Below are positions 53,776 through 62,347 of a stretch of 64,000 nt of DNA, one piece after another. The DNA is from Sphingomonas lenta (GTDB taxonomy: Bacteria; Pseudomonadota; Alphaproteobacteria; Sphingomonadales; Sphingomonadaceae): contig NZ_NSLI01000002.1 in the NCBI RefSeq assembly GCF_002288825.1, positions 434,001 to 498,000 on the forward strand, given 5' to 3'. The stretch's first letter is position 1. Every line of letters starts with the position of its first letter. The notes beneath the pieces were generated by a model. It had not been told where the DNA came from. It worked only from the letters and a program-made list of their open reading frames with translations, and did no database searches. Position numbers and translations under genes: made by a program.

Positions 53776-54208
53776 TCAACTCACCCCCCAAGCGCTTTTC
53801 GACTCACGTATGTGAAGATCGCGTTGTGAGCGACTTTCATGTCGACTTTCTACGAGGGCCAGCACCAGCTTGAACCGCTATTCAGTCGATGTAACTGGCG
53901 CGAACCGGGGCGATCAGCGACGGATCTAGGCGCGCCCGATATTGCGGCCCTTGGCTTCCGCAATCGTCACTCGGAAAGATAGACCCAGACGCGGACATCC
54001 ACGTTTCCTTTCAGCTGCCCAACTTCGAGCGTTCATTCAGGTTCGACTTTGCCTTCAGGTAAGCGGTGCTGAGCAGCCAGTGTCCGCAACGATTTGGTAG
54101 CAGAGCCGCCGCGAGTGTTGGCTGAGAGCCGAGAGCGGATCTCGGTTAGTGGCCGGTCAGATAGGGTCGGGAAGCGCCTCCCCCTTATGATCGCCGATGC
54201 AGCCTACG
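53776..54208. other. Gap without a recognisable gene
   Basis: These 433 nt separate the NYN gene from the LuxR-type regulator. They are of mixed composition with short frames only. The promoter of the NYN gene should lie at the left end; I see no clear consensus, repeat or RNA fold. Confidence 0.5.
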
Positions 54209-54898
54209 CTAGCTTTCCTCCGAAGGTGACCCGAGGGCGTATCCAGGCCCAAGCAGATCCCGCACGGCGAGGATGGCCTGCGTCCGGTTGAGCACGCCGA
54301 GCTTCCTGAAGATGGCTGACATGTGCGCCTTGATGGTGGCTTCGGTCACGTCGAGCTCGCGCGCGATCTGCTTGTTCACCCGTCCGTTTACGAGGGCGAA
54401 TAGCACACGCCGCTGAGCCGGCGACAGGCTCCGAATGCGGTCCCGCATGGCGCTGAGCGCCGGGTTTGCTCCTGCCTCACATTCGAAGAGGATTCCGCCC
54501 TGCGCCAAGCTCGCGAGCTGTCTAGCCAAGGTATCAAGCGTTGAGCGCTTGGACAGGAACCCGCATGCACCGAGCAGGCGCGCGGTCTCGGTGAGCTTGG
54601 GATCGACTTTGGCGCTGATCAGCACGATGGGCACGCCAGGCAGCGCGTGCTGTAGCCGGAACAGCCCCGAGAACCCGCAGGCGTCAGGCAGGAGGTAGTC
54701 GAGCAGCACCAGCCGGAAGTTGCGCCGCTGGGCGGCAATTGCCTCGGCCGCGCTGATGCTCTCTGCACAGTCGACCGTCGCGCCGGGCATCGCTGCGCGT
54801 ACTGCGATCGCCAGCCCCTCGAACATCAGCGGGTGATCATCGACGATCAGAACACGACCGGTGCGCCCGAGCGCGCCGGCACCTTCTCGACCCCTCAT
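54209..54898 (-). CDS. NarL/LuxR-family response regulator
   Basis: This 229-residue protein has a receiver domain (VLIVDDHPLMFEGL, phospho-Asp in LVLLDYLLPDACG, Lys in GFLSKRS) and a LuxR-type HTH (SPAQRRVLFALVNGRVNKQIARELDVTEATIKAHM). The ATG at 54898 gives MRGREGAGALG; a longer frame upstream lacks coding character. It lies 620 nt from a divergent sensor kinase that could be its partner, though kinases of that type often feed receivers of another class. Confidence 0.92.
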   Translation of the reverse strand: MRGREGAGALGRTGRVLIVDDHPLMFEGLAIAVRAAMPGATVDCAESISAAEAIAAQRRNFRLVLLDYLLPDACGFSGLFRLQHALPGVPIVLISAKVDPKLTETARLLGACGFLSKRSTLDTLARQLASLAQGGILFECEAGANPALSAMRDRIRSLSPAQRRVLFALVNGRVNKQIARELDVTEATIKAHMSAIFRKLGVLNRTQAILAVRDLLGPGYALGSPSEES

Positions 54899-55517
54899 GA
54901 TTGGCACAGCTCTCCCGGCTGATGACCAACATGGGTTACTATCGCGGCTAACCTGGATCAATGGAAAAGGCGTGAGCAGCGCCGTTTTATCGATCAAGAA
55001 CTGGAGCTTAGCCAATCTCCGGTCCTCACCTCGACAGGCTGGTTGCGACCATCACCTCCGTGGCGCTCGCGACAACCCGGCGAGGGATCAGTTTGTGCAG
55101 TGCTCCCGCAGCTTCGCCGAAAGCTCAAGCAAGGGCGTCACATCTCATCGCCGGAGGCGAGAACCTGCACCATCATGGCGTGCAGGTGCGTAAGCGCCTG
55201 CTCGCATTTCGGATCAACCAGCACCACCAGCGCCTCAATCACGTCGAAAGCTCCCCAGCGCGAGCACTGACATAGGTTTAGGGCTGTAAAGGAACTGTGT
55301 AGTTGGGCAGCAACCTAGATTTGCGCTGCACAACGAGCTCGTCACCGCTCGGTCAGGACCGATTGTCGATAAGCACAGCCACGGCTCTCAGCACGCGCGG
55401 GGCGAAAAAGAGGAACCGGACGGGGCTGTAGCGCAATCTCCGTCCTGCTTTCCCTTACCCGCTAACGCGCTACATAGCGCGAACGGTCAGCCTTTTCGGC
55501 TGCGAGCCGGGAGGAGC
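54899..55517. other. Divergent gap, one doubtful small ORF
   Basis: These 619 nt lie between the LuxR-type regulator and the sensor kinase and are noticeably lower in GC. No promoter stands out. A minus-strand GTG frame at 55138-55242 is described separately. Confidence 0.5.
55138..55242 (-). CDS. Possible 34-residue small protein
   Basis: The GTG frame reads IEALVVLVDPKCEQALTHL and ends in ASGDEM. It has coding-like residue choice (a hydrophobic strand then an amphipathic helix) in a stretch where other frames look random, and the frame stays open for at least 15 codons upstream without an ATG. There is no clear Shine-Dalgarno sequence. It could be the end of a decayed gene. Confidence 0.2.
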   Translation of the reverse strand: MIEALVVLVDPKCEQALTHLHAMMVQVLASGDEM

Positions 55518-56549
55518 ATGACCAAGCTGATAGGATCCGACGCGGCGTTCCGCCGCGACCCTTGGCTTGGTCATGGGCTCGCGCTGGCGGCGTTCCTCGT
55601 CGCGCTCGGGTTGCGGCATCAGCTCGCGTCCGTGCTGCCGCCCGGCTACCCATACATCACCTTCTTTCCCGCCGTGATCCTGACCGGCTTTCTTGCCGGT
55701 CTACGCCCTGGGCTCGTCTGCGCCGCATTGTCGGGCTTGGCGTCGTGGTACTACTTTCTTCCGCCCGCAAACTCGTTCGTCCTGGACGGTCCGGCGGCGA
55801 TCGCGCTCGCCTTTTACGTATTCGTCGCCGGTGTCGACCTCGCGCTTATTCACGTCATGCAGCGATCAACCGACCGGCTGGCTGCGGAGCGCGAGGCGCT
55901 GGCTCGCGAACGCGAGGTGACAGCGGGGCTCTACGAGCAGCAGCGAACCATGTTCCAGGAACTGCAACACCGCGTGGCCAACAACATGGCATTCGTGGCG
56001 TCACTCCTCCACCTCCAGCGTCGCAAGGTGGTCGCCGACCCGACCACGGCAGCCGAGGCACTGGACGAGGCGGGACGCCGCATCGAGGTAATGTCGCGCA
56101 TCCACCGACGGCTATACGATCCTGCCGCCGTGGAGATGCCGCTGGGCGAATACTTTCAGGAGGTCGCCCGCGATCTCCTGGACGCGACAGGCGCGCACAG
56201 CATCGTGGTGCTCGTCGACATGCCTGCGATCAAGCTCGACGTTGCGCGGCTCATGGTGCTCTCGCTGCTTGCGACCGAGGTTGTCACTAACAGCCTCAAG
56301 CACGCGTTTGAAGATCGTGGTGAAGGCACCATCACGCTCAGGCTCGAACGATTGGACTCTGATCGCCTGTCGTTCACGATCCGGGACGACGGTCGGGGCT
56401 TCACCGTTGACCGTGCGTCCGTGCCTGCCCGTTCGGCCGGGCTGGGCACGCGCATCTGCCAGGGCTTGGCGGCCCAGCTCGCCGGTGAGCTCACCGTGAC
56501 GAGCGAGCCTGGGCGAGGTACCACGACGTCGCTCGCATTCATCGGCTAG
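55518..56549 (+). CDS. Membrane sensor histidine kinase, DUF4118 plus HisKA_2
   Basis: This 343-residue protein has about four hydrophobic segments in residues 17-115 with the KdpD-like DUF4118 pattern (PYITFFPAVILTGFLAGLRPGL, LSGLASWYYFLPP). A coiled coil leads to a HisKA_2-type phosphoacceptor (FQELQHRVANNMAFVASLLHLQ, His151) and an HATPase domain (TEVVTNSLKHAF, DDGRGF, GLGTRICQGLAAQLAG). In sphingomonads such kinases often feed the PhyR general stress pathway; that is inference here. GGGAGGAGC precedes the ATG. Confidence 0.92.
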   Translation: MTKLIGSDAAFRRDPWLGHGLALAAFLVALGLRHQLASVLPPGYPYITFFPAVILTGFLAGLRPGLVCAALSGLASWYYFLPPANSFVLDGPAAIALAFYVFVAGVDLALIHVMQRSTDRLAAEREALAREREVTAGLYEQQRTMFQELQHRVANNMAFVASLLHLQRRKVVADPTTAAEALDEAGRRIEVMSRIHRRLYDPAAVEMPLGEYFQEVARDLLDATGAHSIVVLVDMPAIKLDVARLMVLSLLATEVVTNSLKHAFEDRGEGTITLRLERLDSDRLSFTIRDDGRGFTVDRASVPARSAGLGTRICQGLAAQLAGELTVTSEPGRGTTTSLAFIG

Positions 56550-56732
56550 CGATTGCGTGATCGGCGCTGCATTGAACGCCTTCCCGCCCTGCTAAGCTAT
56601 CTTCTCAGAGGTCGCAGGCATTATACGCTTTCCATCGTTCGGCATCACGGCAGTAGCTACCCAGTACCTGCTCGCGGTTGCATCGACTGCCAGCATTCGC
56701 CGGGGGTAAGAAGCCGGGCGCGCAGCACGCGC

Positions 56733-57179
56733 CTATACCCAGACCGTCTCCGGACTGCGAAGCGGGATGATACTCCGCTGCAGGGCGACAGGATAGAGCA
56801 AGTCATTCTCCGCCTGTAAGCGCGCGCGAATACGCTTCAGCATTGCGTGCCCCTCGTCGAGAAAAATGGGCCAGTCGTCTCGGATCGCCTCGTCCGACCA
56901 CTCGATCCGGAATGCCTGCCAATCCTGCTTAAGCGCGGCCAGCTCAGCGTTGAATCGCTCGGCTGTAGCCGCGGCACCGGGATCCGCGGCCGTGATCAGG
57001 CGCGGGTAGATCGCGCTGTCCTCGATCGCCAGGTGCTCGTGCAGCTCCGTCGCCAGCACGCGGAATGCGGCGGCGGTCGCTTCCGGATCCGGCTCGGGCA
57101 GGTCGAGCATGTCGACCAGCCCGGCGGCGAGTTGCTCGATCGCGCCATGTTCTTTCGCAAGTTGCTCATAACTCGCCAT
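56733..57179 (-). CDS. Hemerythrin domain protein
   Basis: This 148-residue four-helix protein has ligand-like residues in ASYEQLAKEHGAIEQL (His), LHEHLAIEDSAIYPRL (the HxxxE diiron motif) and ENDLLYPVALQ near the end. Bacterial members bind oxygen or nitric oxide at a diiron site or protect iron-sulphur proteins. The third-helix His is not clearly at the canonical place, so the metal site could be partial. It stands alone in the island between the sensor kinase and a receiver. Confidence 0.88.
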   Translation of the reverse strand: MASYEQLAKEHGAIEQLAAGLVDMLDLPEPDPEATAAAFRVLATELHEHLAIEDSAIYPRLITAADPGAAATAERFNAELAALKQDWQAFRIEWSDEAIRDDWPIFLDEGHAMLKRIRARLQAENDLLYPVALQRSIIPLRSPETVWV

Positions 57180-57503
57180 ACTTAGGCCCCGCCTCCAGGC
57201 CGCAGCTCAATCAGTACGGGCGCAGGACTTATAAACTCCTAAGTCGAACATATTCGGCGCGCCCTTGGCCGCTTCAGCCCCGCTGCCGCTGAACCTCTGT
57301 AGCCATGCCCCGCTGAAGTGATGCTCGGTCGGGCCGTACGGGCACTCGCCCGCCCTCTGGGCGGACCACCTAGAGGACATCCGTAGCGATACGCCGCTTC
57401 GGTTTCCGCCGCTTCCCTTATCGGCGGCGGAATGAGTGAAACTGCCGGCTACGCCACTCCTCAGGTTAAGGCGCGGGACGATCCGGCGTCCCTGCCGGAG
57501 CTG
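57180..57503. other. Gap without a recognisable gene
   Basis: These 324 nt lie between the hemerythrin start and the 3' end of the receiver gene. Frames are short, no terminator hairpin with a T-run is visible, and I see no repeat shared with the rest of the window. Confidence 0.45.
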
Positions 57504-57890
57504 CTACGCCGTGGGTGCGAGGAGCCGGTCGACCGTGGCGACGATTTCGCGCGTGTCGTACGGCTTTGCCATGAACGCCGCGTCGGCTGCTAGCTCCTGC
57601 GCGCTGGGCAGCGCACGGCCGGAGACCACGACGATCGCGCAGTCCGGGCACCGTTCCCGAAACGCGCGAGCCAGCCCCAATCCGTCCGGGTCGCCAGGCA
57701 TCTGCACGTCGGTGACGACCGCGCGCACGTCGCTGCGGGTGTTCAGCAGAACCAAGGCCTCCGGCCCGCTCGCTGCCGCAATCACCTCATATCCTGCATC
57801 CTCGAATATGTCGGCCGCGAGCATGCGAAGCGGTGCCTCGTCATCCACGACGAGGATCAGGGGTGGTCGCGATCGGCGCCGTTCCGTCAT
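57504..57890 (-). CDS. Single-domain response regulator
   Basis: This 128-residue protein is a receiver only: LILVVDDEAPLRMLAADIFEDAGYEV, phospho-Asp in VVTDVQMPGDPDG, Thr/Ser in VVVSGRAL and Lys in AFMAKPYD. It has no output domain, so it acts by protein contact or in a phosphorelay. The ATG at 57890 is directly before the domain. It could serve the nearby sensor kinase at 55518. Confidence 0.93.
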   Translation of the reverse strand: MTERRRSRPPLILVVDDEAPLRMLAADIFEDAGYEVIAAASGPEALVLLNTRSDVRAVVTDVQMPGDPDGLGLARAFRERCPDCAIVVVSGRALPSAQELAADAAFMAKPYDTREIVATVDRLLAPTA

Positions 57891-58305
57891 TCACGGTGAA
57901 CGCAGATCACCTAAGTTAGTTCGTCCGCCCCCAGGATGAGGGCGCTGGTCGGGTGAGCACAGCAGCGGTGGTGCGCTAGGCGGCCGACGTGGGCCCCTCG
58001 TACGGGTGCAGTGCTCTGGCCAATTTCGACCCGTCTTCGGATTCATGCCGCCGTCGCGACGACCCCAGTGCGGACGCGCAGCGAACGCTGAGCTGTCTCC
58101 GAAATCGGAACCCAACCAACCGGCGGCAAGGAGCCCTTCCGCTTTTCTACTTAGCGAACCAGCGTACCCGCCTAGGTATCCTCTCCACACGCAAACCGCG
58201 GCAGCGCTGCGGCCGTTGGCGCACTTACGAACGGAGCGCGCAAGATTACACCGACTACTCCTCACGGTTCGCCAGGCGGCAGTGCAGAAGATTCTGCTAG
58301 GACGA
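57891..58305. other. Gap upstream of the YciI/ECF42 pair
   Basis: These 415 nt contain no convincing gene; open stretches on both strands lack start signals or family resemblance. The right end leads into the predicted ECF42 promoter. The GC content rises back to the chromosomal level beyond this gap, so an island boundary may lie here. Confidence 0.45.
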
Positions 58306-58332
58306 TGTCGAATCCTGAGGGCCTCGTTCGTC
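58306..58332 (+). promoter_or_regulatory. Predicted ECF42-type promoter
   Basis: The site reads TGTCGAA (58306-58312), 16 nt, CGTC (58329-58332). This matches the ECF42 promoter as I recall it from Streptomyces (TGTCGA at -35, CGA/TC at -10). It lies 47 nt upstream of the YciI gene that is followed by an ECF42-like sigma gene, so the sigma factor probably drives its own operon. Confidence 0.6.
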
Positions 58333-58378
58333 GTAGGAGCGGCCCGACGGCAATGGCGGCCTCGCAAGGAGAATGATG

Positions 58379-58810
58379 ATGCGCGTGATGGTGTTCGTGA
58401 AGGCGACCGAGGACAGCGAGGCTGGCATGAAGCCCTCGCCCGAGCTCAGCCAGATGTTCGTGGACATGGGCAGGTTCAACGAGGAGCTGGTCGCTGCCGG
58501 CATCATGGTTGCCGGCGATGGGCTCAGGCCCTCGTCGAGCGGAAAGCGCGTGGCGTTCGACGGTCCGAGCCGCACGGTGATCGACGGCCCGTTCGCCGAA
58601 ACTCGCGAGCTCGTGGCGGGCTACTGGCTCTGGGAGGTCAGGGACATGGACGAGGCGGTCGAGTGGGTGAAGAGGTGTCCCAACCCGATGTTCGGGCCGA
58701 GCGAGATCGAGATCCGCCCCCTCTACGAGGCCGAGGACTTCGCCGATCTCATCCCGCCCGAGGCCGCCGCAATCCACGACGGCGTGGGCGAGACGCTGGC
58801 GAGGCGCTGA
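58379..58810 (+). CDS. YciI/DGPF domain protein
   Basis: This 143-residue protein is of the YciI-like (DGPF) family: RVMVFVKATEDSEAG at the start, RVAFDGPSRTVIDGPFAETRELVAGYWLWEV in the middle with the DGPF element, and ERIRPLYEAEDF-like ending (here EIRPLYEAEDF). These small ferredoxin-fold proteins are the standard neighbours of ECF42 sigma factors. Three ATGs lie in a row; I prefer 58379 because AAGGAG ends 7 nt upstream. It is the first gene of the operon. Confidence 0.9.
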   Translation: MRVMVFVKATEDSEAGMKPSPELSQMFVDMGRFNEELVAAGIMVAGDGLRPSSSGKRVAFDGPSRTVIDGPFAETRELVAGYWLWEVRDMDEAVEWVKRCPNPMFGPSEIEIRPLYEAEDFADLIPPEAAAIHDGVGETLARR

Positions 58811-58851
58811 CGAGCTTGCCCGCCGCGGCCATGGTCTCGTAACCTTCGCCC

Positions 58852-60114
58852 ATGGCGGCGGATGCAATACAGCGCGCGATCGAGACGGTGTTCCGGATGG
58901 AACGGCCCCGCCTCGTCGCGAGCCTCGCCCGCATGATCCGCGACGTCGATCAGGCCGAGGAGCTGGCCCAGGAGGCGCTTCTGGCAGCACTCGCCGAATG
59001 GCCCGGGAGCGGCGTTCCGCGCTCTCCCGTAGCCTGGCTGACCGCCGTGGCCAAGCGCCGCGCCATCGACAAGATGCGACGCGAGCAGATGCTGGAACGA
59101 AAGCATGCCGACATGGCCCGCGAACTCGGTGAGGAGCAGGAAGGCTTCGGCGAGCGGATGGAGGCGGCGCTCGACGACGAGATCGGCGACGAGTTGCTCG
59201 CGCTCATCTTCACGGCCTGCCATCCGGTGATCCCGTCGGACGCGCGCGTGGCGCTCACGTTGCGCCTCGTGGGCGGGCTGACGACGCAGGAGATCGCGCG
59301 CGCGTTCCTCTCGTCGGAGCCGACGGTCGCGCAGCGGATCGTGCGCGCCAAGAAGGCGATAGGGAAAGCGGGTCTCGCGTTCGAGGTGCCGCGTGGTGCC
59401 GAACGTACCCGCCGGCTGAACTCGGTACTCGAGGTGGTCTACCTCATCTTCAACGAGGGCTACGCAGCGACGGCGGGCGATGCGCTGGTGCGGCCGGTGC
59501 TTTGCGCCGAGGCCCAGCGGCTGGGACGCATTCTCGCCGGCCTGTTGCCCGACGAGCCCGAGGTGTTCGGGCTGCTTGCGCTGATGGAGCTGCAGGCCTC
59601 GCGCCTGACGGCACGAGCGGGGCCGAACGGCGCCTTCGTGCCGATCACCGAGCAGAACCGCGCGCGTTGGGACCAGTTGCTGGTCCGGCGTGGGCTGCAG
59701 GCGCTAGCCCGGGCTGAAGCTCTGGGCGGTGCCGATGGTCCGTACGCCCTGCAGGCGGCGCTCGCCGCATGTCATGCGCGGGCGTTGAGGGCCGACGATA
59801 CCGACTGGCCGCGGATCGCCGACCTCTATGATCGACTGAAGGAGGTCGCACCATCGCCGATCGTGGATCTCAACCGCGCTGTCGCCTACGGGATGGCCTT
59901 CGGACCGGAAGCAGGTCTGCAGCTTGTCGAGGAAGTCGCCGGAGAGGCGCTCCTCCGAAACTACCCGCCCTTGCCCGCGGTGAGGGGTGACCTACTCTTT
60001 CGGGCAGGTCGCCGGTCGGAGGCGCGCCCGCACTTCGAGGCTGCGGCCCGACTGACCCGCAACACGCGGGAGGCATTGTTCCTTCTCACCCGGGCCCAAG
60101 CCTGCGAAGCTTAG
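58852..60114 (+). CDS. ECF42-type RNA polymerase sigma factor with TPR-like extension
   Basis: This 420-residue protein has sigma region 2 (DVDQAEELAQEALLAALAEWP, PVAWLTAVAKRRAIDKMRRE) and region 4 (LRLVGGLTTQEIARAFLSSEPTVAQRIVRAKKAI). A long C-terminal helical extension of about 220 residues follows (FNEGYAAT, DLNRAVAYGMAFGPEAGL), as in ECF42 sigma factors, where it is needed for activity instead of an anti-sigma factor. It lies 41 nt after the YciI gene, the typical pairing. Confidence 0.94.
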   Translation: MAADAIQRAIETVFRMERPRLVASLARMIRDVDQAEELAQEALLAALAEWPGSGVPRSPVAWLTAVAKRRAIDKMRREQMLERKHADMARELGEEQEGFGERMEAALDDEIGDELLALIFTACHPVIPSDARVALTLRLVGGLTTQEIARAFLSSEPTVAQRIVRAKKAIGKAGLAFEVPRGAERTRRLNSVLEVVYLIFNEGYAATAGDALVRPVLCAEAQRLGRILAGLLPDEPEVFGLLALMELQASRLTARAGPNGAFVPITEQNRARWDQLLVRRGLQALARAEALGGADGPYALQAALAACHARALRADDTDWPRIADLYDRLKEVAPSPIVDLNRAVAYGMAFGPEAGLQLVEEVAGEALLRNYPPLPAVRGDLLFRAGRRSEARPHFEAAARLTRNTREALFLLTRAQACEA

Positions 60115-60377
60115 AGCTGTGGCCTGGGCACCAGTGAGCTGATGCGGACGTTCATCGACTTATGCCAAGCTCAGCTGCCCAGCGGCGCAGCCCTCATATC
60201 AGACCGTCGTGCGCGCCAAAGAAAGCGGCTGTCCGGACCCGATTTCGGGCGTCCAAAGCGGCTCTAGCGCTCCCCAGAATCGGACATCTTCTGATCATAT
60301 CCGATCCCGGCAGCCTTGCGCCCTAACTACCGAGTTGAAGCAGCTAGGTGGGACGGCCGCTGTGAGATCGACGTCCG

Positions 60378-61289
60378 CTATTTGGCAGCTAGGAAGCCGC
60401 GCAGCTCCCGACCGAATCGCGCCGGTGCGTCGATCTGCAGGAAGTGCGCGGCGTCGGGCACGCGGACGAGCGAGGCTCCTTTCAGGTTGGCGTAGTAGTT
60501 CCGGTACAGCGCATCCATCTGCGCCTCGGTGATCGGCACCGCCGCGGGCCTGACATAGAGGACAGTTGTCGGGACTGTGATGCGGCCCAGCTCCGGCCGC
60601 AGGTCGGTGGTCATCAGCTCGTGGTAGCTGTTGGCGACCGTGGTCCGGTCGCTCGTCCGGCTGTCGTTCAGGATGCCGGGCCGCGCGCTCTCGGTGTTCG
60701 CCATGCCGTTGACCATCTGTGTCATCATCGCCTCGCCCTGCGGCGTCGGCGGCGCCAGCATCTGCTCGCGCATGCGGTCGGCCATCGGCCGCATCTGCTC
60801 CGCCGTGGCGTTCGGCATGCCGAAGAACGCGCCCATGAACGGCGTCATGTCGACCACCATCAGCCGCGCGATCACCTCCGGATGGCGCGCCGCCAGCATC
60901 ATGCCGATCGTCCCGCCCATGGAGTGCCCGACCACCGCCGGCCGCTTCAGGCGCGCTTCCCGGATGTAGCGCGCGATCTCCTCCGCCACAGGCGCGGCCA
61001 CCGGGCCGTTCGCGTTGGCCCCCGCCGGCACGCCGCTGAAGCCCCTCACCTGCACGAGGTAGTAGCGGTAGCCCGGCACCGCGTCGACCGTGCCGGCCCA
61101 TGCCCGCGCCGGAGAGGAGGTGAGGCCCGGGATCAGAATGACGTCCGGGCCCTTGCCTACCACGCTGACCTCGATCCGGTCGGATTGGAACTGGGCAGGC
61201 TTCGCGGTGGCGAAGGTGGCGGCGCCCTGCCGCGCGTGAACCGGCGCGGCCAAGGCCAGCGCCGACAGGCCGATGATCAGTGAACGCAT
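60378..61289 (-). CDS. Secreted alpha/beta hydrolase
   Basis: This 303-residue protein has a signal peptide (MRSLIIGLSALALAAPVHA) and an alpha/beta-hydrolase fold. The oxyanion region is VILIPGLTSSP, the nucleophile Ser lies in VVGHSMGGTIG, and the late His in PDAAHFLQIDAP. Substrate unknown; an esterase or lactonase in the periplasm is likely. The ATG at 61289 follows GGGGGAGC and starts the signal peptide. It is divergent from the ABC transporter operon. Confidence 0.9.
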   Translation of the reverse strand: MRSLIIGLSALALAAPVHARQGAATFATAKPAQFQSDRIEVSVVGKGPDVILIPGLTSSPARAWAGTVDAVPGYRYYLVQVRGFSGVPAGANANGPVAAPVAEEIARYIREARLKRPAVVGHSMGGTIGMMLAARHPEVIARLMVVDMTPFMGAFFGMPNATAEQMRPMADRMREQMLAPPTPQGEAMMTQMVNGMANTESARPGILNDSRTSDRTTVANSYHELMTTDLRPELGRITVPTTVLYVRPAAVPITEAQMDALYRNYYANLKGASLVRVPDAAHFLQIDAPARFGRELRGFLAAK

Positions 61290-61438
61290 GCTCAAGCTCC
61301 CCCGTGCAGATGATGGCATGGCTGTAGATCGGATTCCGCGTCGCCGGAGGTGACACTTGTCACCCCGGCGACGTGACGCTCCGCACTGCCGCGATCCCTT
61401 CCCGCGCGGCAGGTTGCTCTTCGTTCAAGGAGATCCTG

Positions 61439-62347
61439 ATGCGCGAAGACCTGTCCGCGGCGGCGACGCTGGCCGCCATTTCCAAGAAGCTCGGCGGCAA
61501 GCCCGTCCTGGACGGGCTCGACCTGGCGGTCGGGGCCGGCGAGGTGACCGCGCTGCTCGGCCCGAACGGCGCCGGCAAGACCACGGCGGTCGGCCTCATC
61601 ACCGGCCGCCTCCTGCCCAACGCGGGCGAGGCGCGGCTGTTCGGGCTCGACCCGCGTCGGCCGGCGGCGCGGGGGCGCATGGGCGTGATGCTGCAGGCGG
61701 CGGGGCTGCCCGACGTGCTCACGGTCGCCGAGCTGGTCGGGCTCCACGCCGGCTACTACCGCGACCCGCGGCCCTTGCACGAGACGCTGGCGCTGGCAGG
61801 CATCGCCGACCTGGGCCGGCGGCGCTGCGGCGCATTGTCGGGCGGGCAGGCCCGGCGCGTCCAATACGCGCTCGCCATCTGCGGCCGGCCCGACCTCCTC
61901 GTGCTGGACGAGCCCACCGCGGCCATGGACCGCGACGCGACGCGCGCGCTCTGGGCGACGGTGCGCGACGCTGCCGACCGGGGGGCGGCCGTGCTGCTGA
62001 CCACCCACGACCTCCACGAGGCGGACGCGCTCGCCGACCGGGTGGTCGTGCTCGACCGGGGCCGGATCGTCGCTGACGGCGGCCCCGCCGCGATCCGTAG
62101 CCTGGCGGGCGGCTCCGTGGTGCGCTGCCGGACCGAGCTGCCCCTGGGGCGGCTGCTCATGCTGCCCGGCGTGAGGCGGGCCGAGCGGGAAGGCGCGGAC
62201 ACGCGGATCGCGACGGGCGACGCGGTCGCCACCGTGCGCGCGCTGCTCGCGGTGGACGGCGCGCTCGCCGACCTGCGCGTGGCCGACGCAGCCCTGGAGG
62301 ACGCCATGGCGACGCTCCTCGCCGACGGGCGGAGGGCCGCGGCATGA
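61439..62347 (+). CDS. ABC transporter ATP-binding protein
   Basis: This 302-residue ATPase has Walker A GPNGAGKTT, Q-loop region VMLQAAGLPD, signature LSGGQARR, Walker B LLVLDEPTAAMD and H-loop TTHDLHEADALADR. A C-terminal extension of about 80 residues is typical of ABC-2 drug or antibiotic exporters. I start at ATG 61439, which follows AAGGAG by 5 nt. It overlaps the permease gene (ATGA), and a DesK-like kinase follows. Confidence 0.94.
   Translation: MREDLSAAATLAAISKKLGGKPVLDGLDLAVGAGEVTALLGPNGAGKTTAVGLITGRLLPNAGEARLFGLDPRRPAARGRMGVMLQAAGLPDVLTVAELVGLHAGYYRDPRPLHETLALAGIADLGRRRCGALSGGQARRVQYALAICGRPDLLVLDEPTAAMDRDATRALWATVRDAADRGAAVLLTTHDLHEADALADRVVVLDRGRIVADGGPAAIRSLAGGSVVRCRTELPLGRLLMLPGVRRAEREGADTRIATGDAVATVRALLAVDGALADLRVADAALEDAMATLLADGRRAAA

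Noticed and set aside
60115..60377. Small frames between the ECF42 gene and the secreted hydrolase
   Set aside because: Short, without start signals or recognisable motifs; treated as intergenic.
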